A DNA stretch of 64,000 bases from UBA4582 sp964228885. Lineage in GTDB: Bacteria; Pseudomonadota; Gammaproteobacteria; Pseudomonadales; Azotimanducaceae. The notes below the pieces were generated by a model that did not search any database, was not told the origin of the DNA, and saw nothing but the letters and a program-made list of their open reading frames with translations. Shown piece by piece: positions 61,616 to 64,000 of the stretch (its first letter is position 1; each line of letters begins with the position of its first letter). The stretch spans positions 1 to 64,000 of the forward strand of contig CAXRCG010000015.1 of the NCBI GenBank assembly GCA_964228885.1, written 5' to 3'. The position numbers and the translations under genes were made by a program.

Positions 61616-62617
61616 ATGCCAGCTTTCGCTCTAATTTTTATGATGCTGTTAGGCCCGATGGTAAAGGCTGCATCTTTTTCTACCATGGTTGACGACTTGA
61701 GCTTGAGTGAACTTGAACTGACCTTTAGTGAATCAAAGGTAGCCTCTGTGCTTGGTTCATCGGGTAAAGGCCTCACGAAAGATGAGCAACGCGCGGCGGC
61801 TGTATTGGTGTCGGCTGGTATATTTTCGCCCGATGATCTTCTCAGTGTTGCCCGCGTTGCCAGCAAGTATCAACAGTTTCAGCAGTCGCAAGCTGGCAAG
61901 AGCGACCATTTGATTGGCCCCTTCGGCGCGTCAGTCACACATACCCGCTTAAACAGGATTGGTGATCATAGTGAGTTGCTTAAGGAGCAGGCATTTATAA
62001 CTATGCTGCAACAATTGTTAAGCCAGGGCGTGATTACCGGTTATGACCTGCGCAAAGTAAACATCAATGACGGATTTGATCCGCAAAAGACCTTAACTTA
62101 TTCCCATTCGAGCATCGTTCACCTGAAACAATTGAGTACCTTGCTGAAAAGTGAGGGAGTTGATGGTCTGCTATATGCAGCACCCAAAATTTCGGCATTT
62201 TTGTTTCGTGACGAGTGGGGTGAACCGCCGGATAACGTCGAGGAGTTGAAAGATGGCACGCGCGTTGTCAACGGCAAAGAGTGGGTCGTCTTTTTTGAGT
62301 TTGAGTCCTCGGTAGAAAAATCAAAATTTCATCGTGTGGTGACAAAATACGCAAAGAAAGACTTAGAAAATCAGCCGGGACTCATCGCCGATGCCTGGTG
62401 GCAGCCATTCTATTACAGTGAAACATTGGTTGACGATTTTGCCTATATTAACCTTGTGCTGCTCAAGTCAAACACTACCGAAGCAACGCTGACAGTGCTG
62501 CCTGAAAAAGTGATGAGGGTTAAATCCGCATTAGACAACCGGGGTTGGGAGGTCTCGGTTGAAGATGTCTGGGTTAACAAACCTTTCTACCGATTTCTTC
62601 AGGGTGGTTTCAAATAG
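61616..62617 (+). CDS. Exported protein of unknown function
   Basis: 333 residues with GGAGA upstream of the ATG. The first ~18 residues (PAFALIFMMLLGPMVKA) form a signal peptide with an alanine cleavage site. The mature part begins with helices (LSLSELELTFSESKVASVL, LTKDEQRAAAVLVSAGIFSPDDL) and ends in mixed strands (WVVFFEFESSVEKSKFHRVV, DFAYINLVLLKS). I recognise no family. The next gene, the RND pump part, is convergent with only 4 nt between, so no operon partner is visible. Confidence 0.78.
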   Translation: MPAFALIFMMLLGPMVKAASFSTMVDDLSLSELELTFSESKVASVLGSSGKGLTKDEQRAAAVLVSAGIFSPDDLLSVARVASKYQQFQQSQAGKSDHLIGPFGASVTHTRLNRIGDHSELLKEQAFITMLQQLLSQGVITGYDLRKVNINDGFDPQKTLTYSHSSIVHLKQLSTLLKSEGVDGLLYAAPKISAFLFRDEWGEPPDNVEELKDGTRVVNGKEWVVFFEFESSVEKSKFHRVVTKYAKKDLENQPGLIADAWWQPFYYSETLVDDFAYINLVLLKSNTTEATLTVLPEKVMRVKSALDNRGWEVSVEDVWVNKPFYRFLQGGFK

Positions 62618-62621
62618 GAGG

Positions 62622-64000
62622 TTATGACGATGTGCGCGCTCGCCAGAATGCCCATGGCACTGAATTGATATCATCCAGAATGATATAAAGGCAAGGAATC
62701 AATATCAGGGTAATGACCGTAGCGAACAGAATGCCAAACCCAAGTGAAACGGCCATCGGTATAACCAGCTGGGCGCTGAAGCTTGTCTCGAGCAGGATGG
62801 GTAATAGCCCAAAAAAGGTCGTTAGAGAGGTCAGCATAATTGCCCTGAAGCGTTCAGTACCGGCTTTCACAGCTGCCTCGGCAATAGCCATACCTTCCTC
62901 TACTGACTTGTTTACAAAATCCACCATGATAATGCTGTCATTCACGACCACGCCCGCTAGCGCGACAATGCCGCAAAGAGAAAGGGCGCTGAAATCGATT
63001 CCGACAAGCAGATGACCTATCATCGCGCCGATCATGCCAAATGGAATCACGCCCATAATGATCAGGGGTTGCAGGTAAGATTTTAGCGGTATTGCCATCA
63101 AGGCATAGATGCCAAACAGTGCCAATAATGCTGTGTATAGCATGCGAGTTTGTAGCTCAGCCTGTTCTTGGCTTGCACCGCCGAGCTCTAACTTGACGCC
63201 AGGAAATTCCAACTCAAGCTGGTCGCGGAATGCTCCTGTTGTCATATCGCTGACAACTTTACCGGGTTCGATGACCGACTGTTCAACATTCGCGGAAACT
63301 CGGACAGAGCGTTTGCCCCAGGTCCGGGTGATGAAACTTGGGCTCATGCGCTCTTCTATTTCAGCAACGGATTCGAAGGGGACTTCATCACCGGAACTGG
63401 TTCGAATATACATTGAATCCAAGTTTCCTCTGGATTCCCTGTCGGACTTTGGATAGCGCACCATCACTTTTATTTCTTCTCGCCCACGTTGAATGCGCTG
63501 TGCTTCAACGCCGTAGAAAGCAGCCCTTACCTGATCAGCAAGGTCCCGCAAAGACAGCCCAAGGGCCTCTGCAGATGCTTTGATCTGTAGGTTTATTTCA
63601 GATGTGGTGCCCTTGTTAGAGTTTTCGATGTCATAGACGCCAACATATTCTTTGAGTGTACGCTCAAGCGCGTCAGCTGCTTCGTTTAATTCCGCGGTGT
63701 TTTGACCGACTAACTTAAATTCAATATCGCTGCTGTTGCCGTGACTTTTTTGCGCACCTGATATTTCAAGCTTTTTAGTACCGGCTATTTCACCAATTCT
63801 CGTGCGCCATTCTGATGCGATTTTTTCTGGACTCTTTTGCAGTTTGTCCGCTTTCTTCATTTCGACCATGACCATACCGGTCTTGTTTGAGGTGAAAGCC
63901 GCGAAATTAATAAGGAACTGCTCTTCTTCGGGCAGTGAGTCGTTGTAATCAATGAGTGACGTGGCAACTTCCTCGGTTACACGCGTTGTCAGTTGCGTCG
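62622..64000 (-). CDS. RND-family efflux pump inner-membrane protein (partial, N-terminus off the right edge)
   Basis: The frame stays open to base 64000; about 459 C-terminal residues are visible. They cover the second porter half and the later membrane segments: IPLKSYLQPLIIMGVIPFGMIGA, SLCGIVALAGVVVNDSIIMVDFVNK and TSLTTFFGLLPILLETSFSAQ, then VSLGFGILFATVITLILIPCLYIIL. These are the AcrB/HAE1-like signatures. The pump exports hydrophobic compounds by proton motive force with a periplasmic adaptor, which would be encoded beyond the edge. The ATG at 63875 lies inside the protein and is not the start. Confidence 0.92.
   Translation of the reverse strand, partial: TQLTTRVTEEVATSLIDYNDSLPEEEQFLINFAAFTSNKTGMVMVEMKKADKLQKSPEKIASEWRTRIGEIAGTKKLEISGAQKSHGNSSDIEFKLVGQNTAELNEAADALERTLKEYVGVYDIENSNKGTTSEINLQIKASAEALGLSLRDLADQVRAAFYGVEAQRIQRGREEIKVMVRYPKSDRESRGNLDSMYIRTSSGDEVPFESVAEIEERMSPSFITRTWGKRSVRVSANVEQSVIEPGKVVSDMTTGAFRDQLELEFPGVKLELGGASQEQAELQTRMLYTALLALFGIYALMAIPLKSYLQPLIIMGVIPFGMIGAMIGHLLVGIDFSALSLCGIVALAGVVVNDSIIMVDFVNKSVEEGMAIAEAAVKAGTERFRAIMLTSLTTFFGLLPILLETSFSAQLVIPMAVSLGFGILFATVITLILIPCLYIILDDINSVPWAFWRARTSS

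Noticed and set aside
1..64000. tRNA, rRNA, CRISPR, insertion sequence or prophage
   Set aside because: I read both strands for TpsiC-like motifs, short spaced repeats and transposase or integrase genes and found none that holds up.

Overview
The window reads as chromosomal DNA of a heterotrophic, aerobic, probably marine gammaproteobacterium. The evidence is gene content only: crotonases, acyl-CoA dehydrogenases, type III CoA-transferases, an AtuA/biotin-carboxylase operon, molybdenum hydroxylases, spinster and OFA-type MFS carriers, DUF2141 and PhoX proteins. Base composition is near 50% GC with close-packed genes and Shine-Dalgarno starts. I found no rRNA, tRNA, CRISPR array, insertion sequence or phage gene. 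Lineage below class level is not decided by the sequence. All functions are read from motifs and family resemblance by eye; no database search was run.

Layout. (1) 1-5.3 kb, minus strand: SDR, a penicillin-acylase-type Ntn hydrolase without signal peptide, a nitroreductase and a LanC-like protein cut by the left edge. (2) 5.4-9.3 kb, plus strand: a three-subunit molybdenum hydroxylase (FAD, 2Fe-2S, Mo) followed by a MoaD/ThiS-like protein. (3) 9.5-20.1 kb, minus strand: an operon-like run of MFS carrier, hydratase, TetR regulator, AtuA-like protein, biotin-dependent acyl-CoA carboxylase (two subunits) and two acyl-CoA dehydrogenases. This resembles the acyclic terpene (Atu) pathway, and a TetR-type palindrome lies upstream of the hydratase. 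(4) 20.2-30.6 kb: ADP-ribosylglycohydrolase-family protein divergent from an esterase, a small secreted protein, spinster MFS, phosphoesterase, secreted metallo-beta-lactamase-fold protein, zinc alcohol dehydrogenase, carotenoid oxygenase and a spermidine-synthase-like protein. (5) 30.7-47.5 kb: mixed single genes, including an APH(6)-like kinase, nitronate monooxygenase, Tat-exported dienelactone hydrolase, CoA-transferase, an alpha/beta hydrolase lacking its serine, a PQQ sugar dehydrogenase, Nudix, AlkC/AlkD-like, DUF2141, PhoX, crotonase and carbonic anhydrase. (6) 47.7-59.7 kb: a second catabolic block with an orphan Mo-hydroxylase large subunit, AtoE-type carrier, AttH-like protein, dienoate hydratase, VOC protein, Cys-less thiolase, GST, CoA-transferase, crotonase and acyl-CoA dehydrogenase. 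(7) 59.7-64 kb: a small unknown protein coupled to the dehydrogenase, a cytosolic reductive-dehalogenase-like iron-sulfur protein, a broken ThDP-enzyme fragment, an exported unknown protein and the C-terminal part of an RND pump cut by the right edge.

Together the genes suggest uptake of hydrophobic carboxylic acids (terpenoid, steroid-like or aromatic), CoA activation, carboxylation or hydration, and beta-oxidation, with molybdenum hydroxylases and ring-cleavage-type enzymes for oxygenated substrates. The loci most worth following are the Atu-like operon with its paired dehydrogenases, the RdhA-like gene beside a ThDP-enzyme relic, the orphan Mo subunit, the LanC-like/acylase/nitroreductase group, and a structured noncoding stretch at 39.9-40.2 kb.
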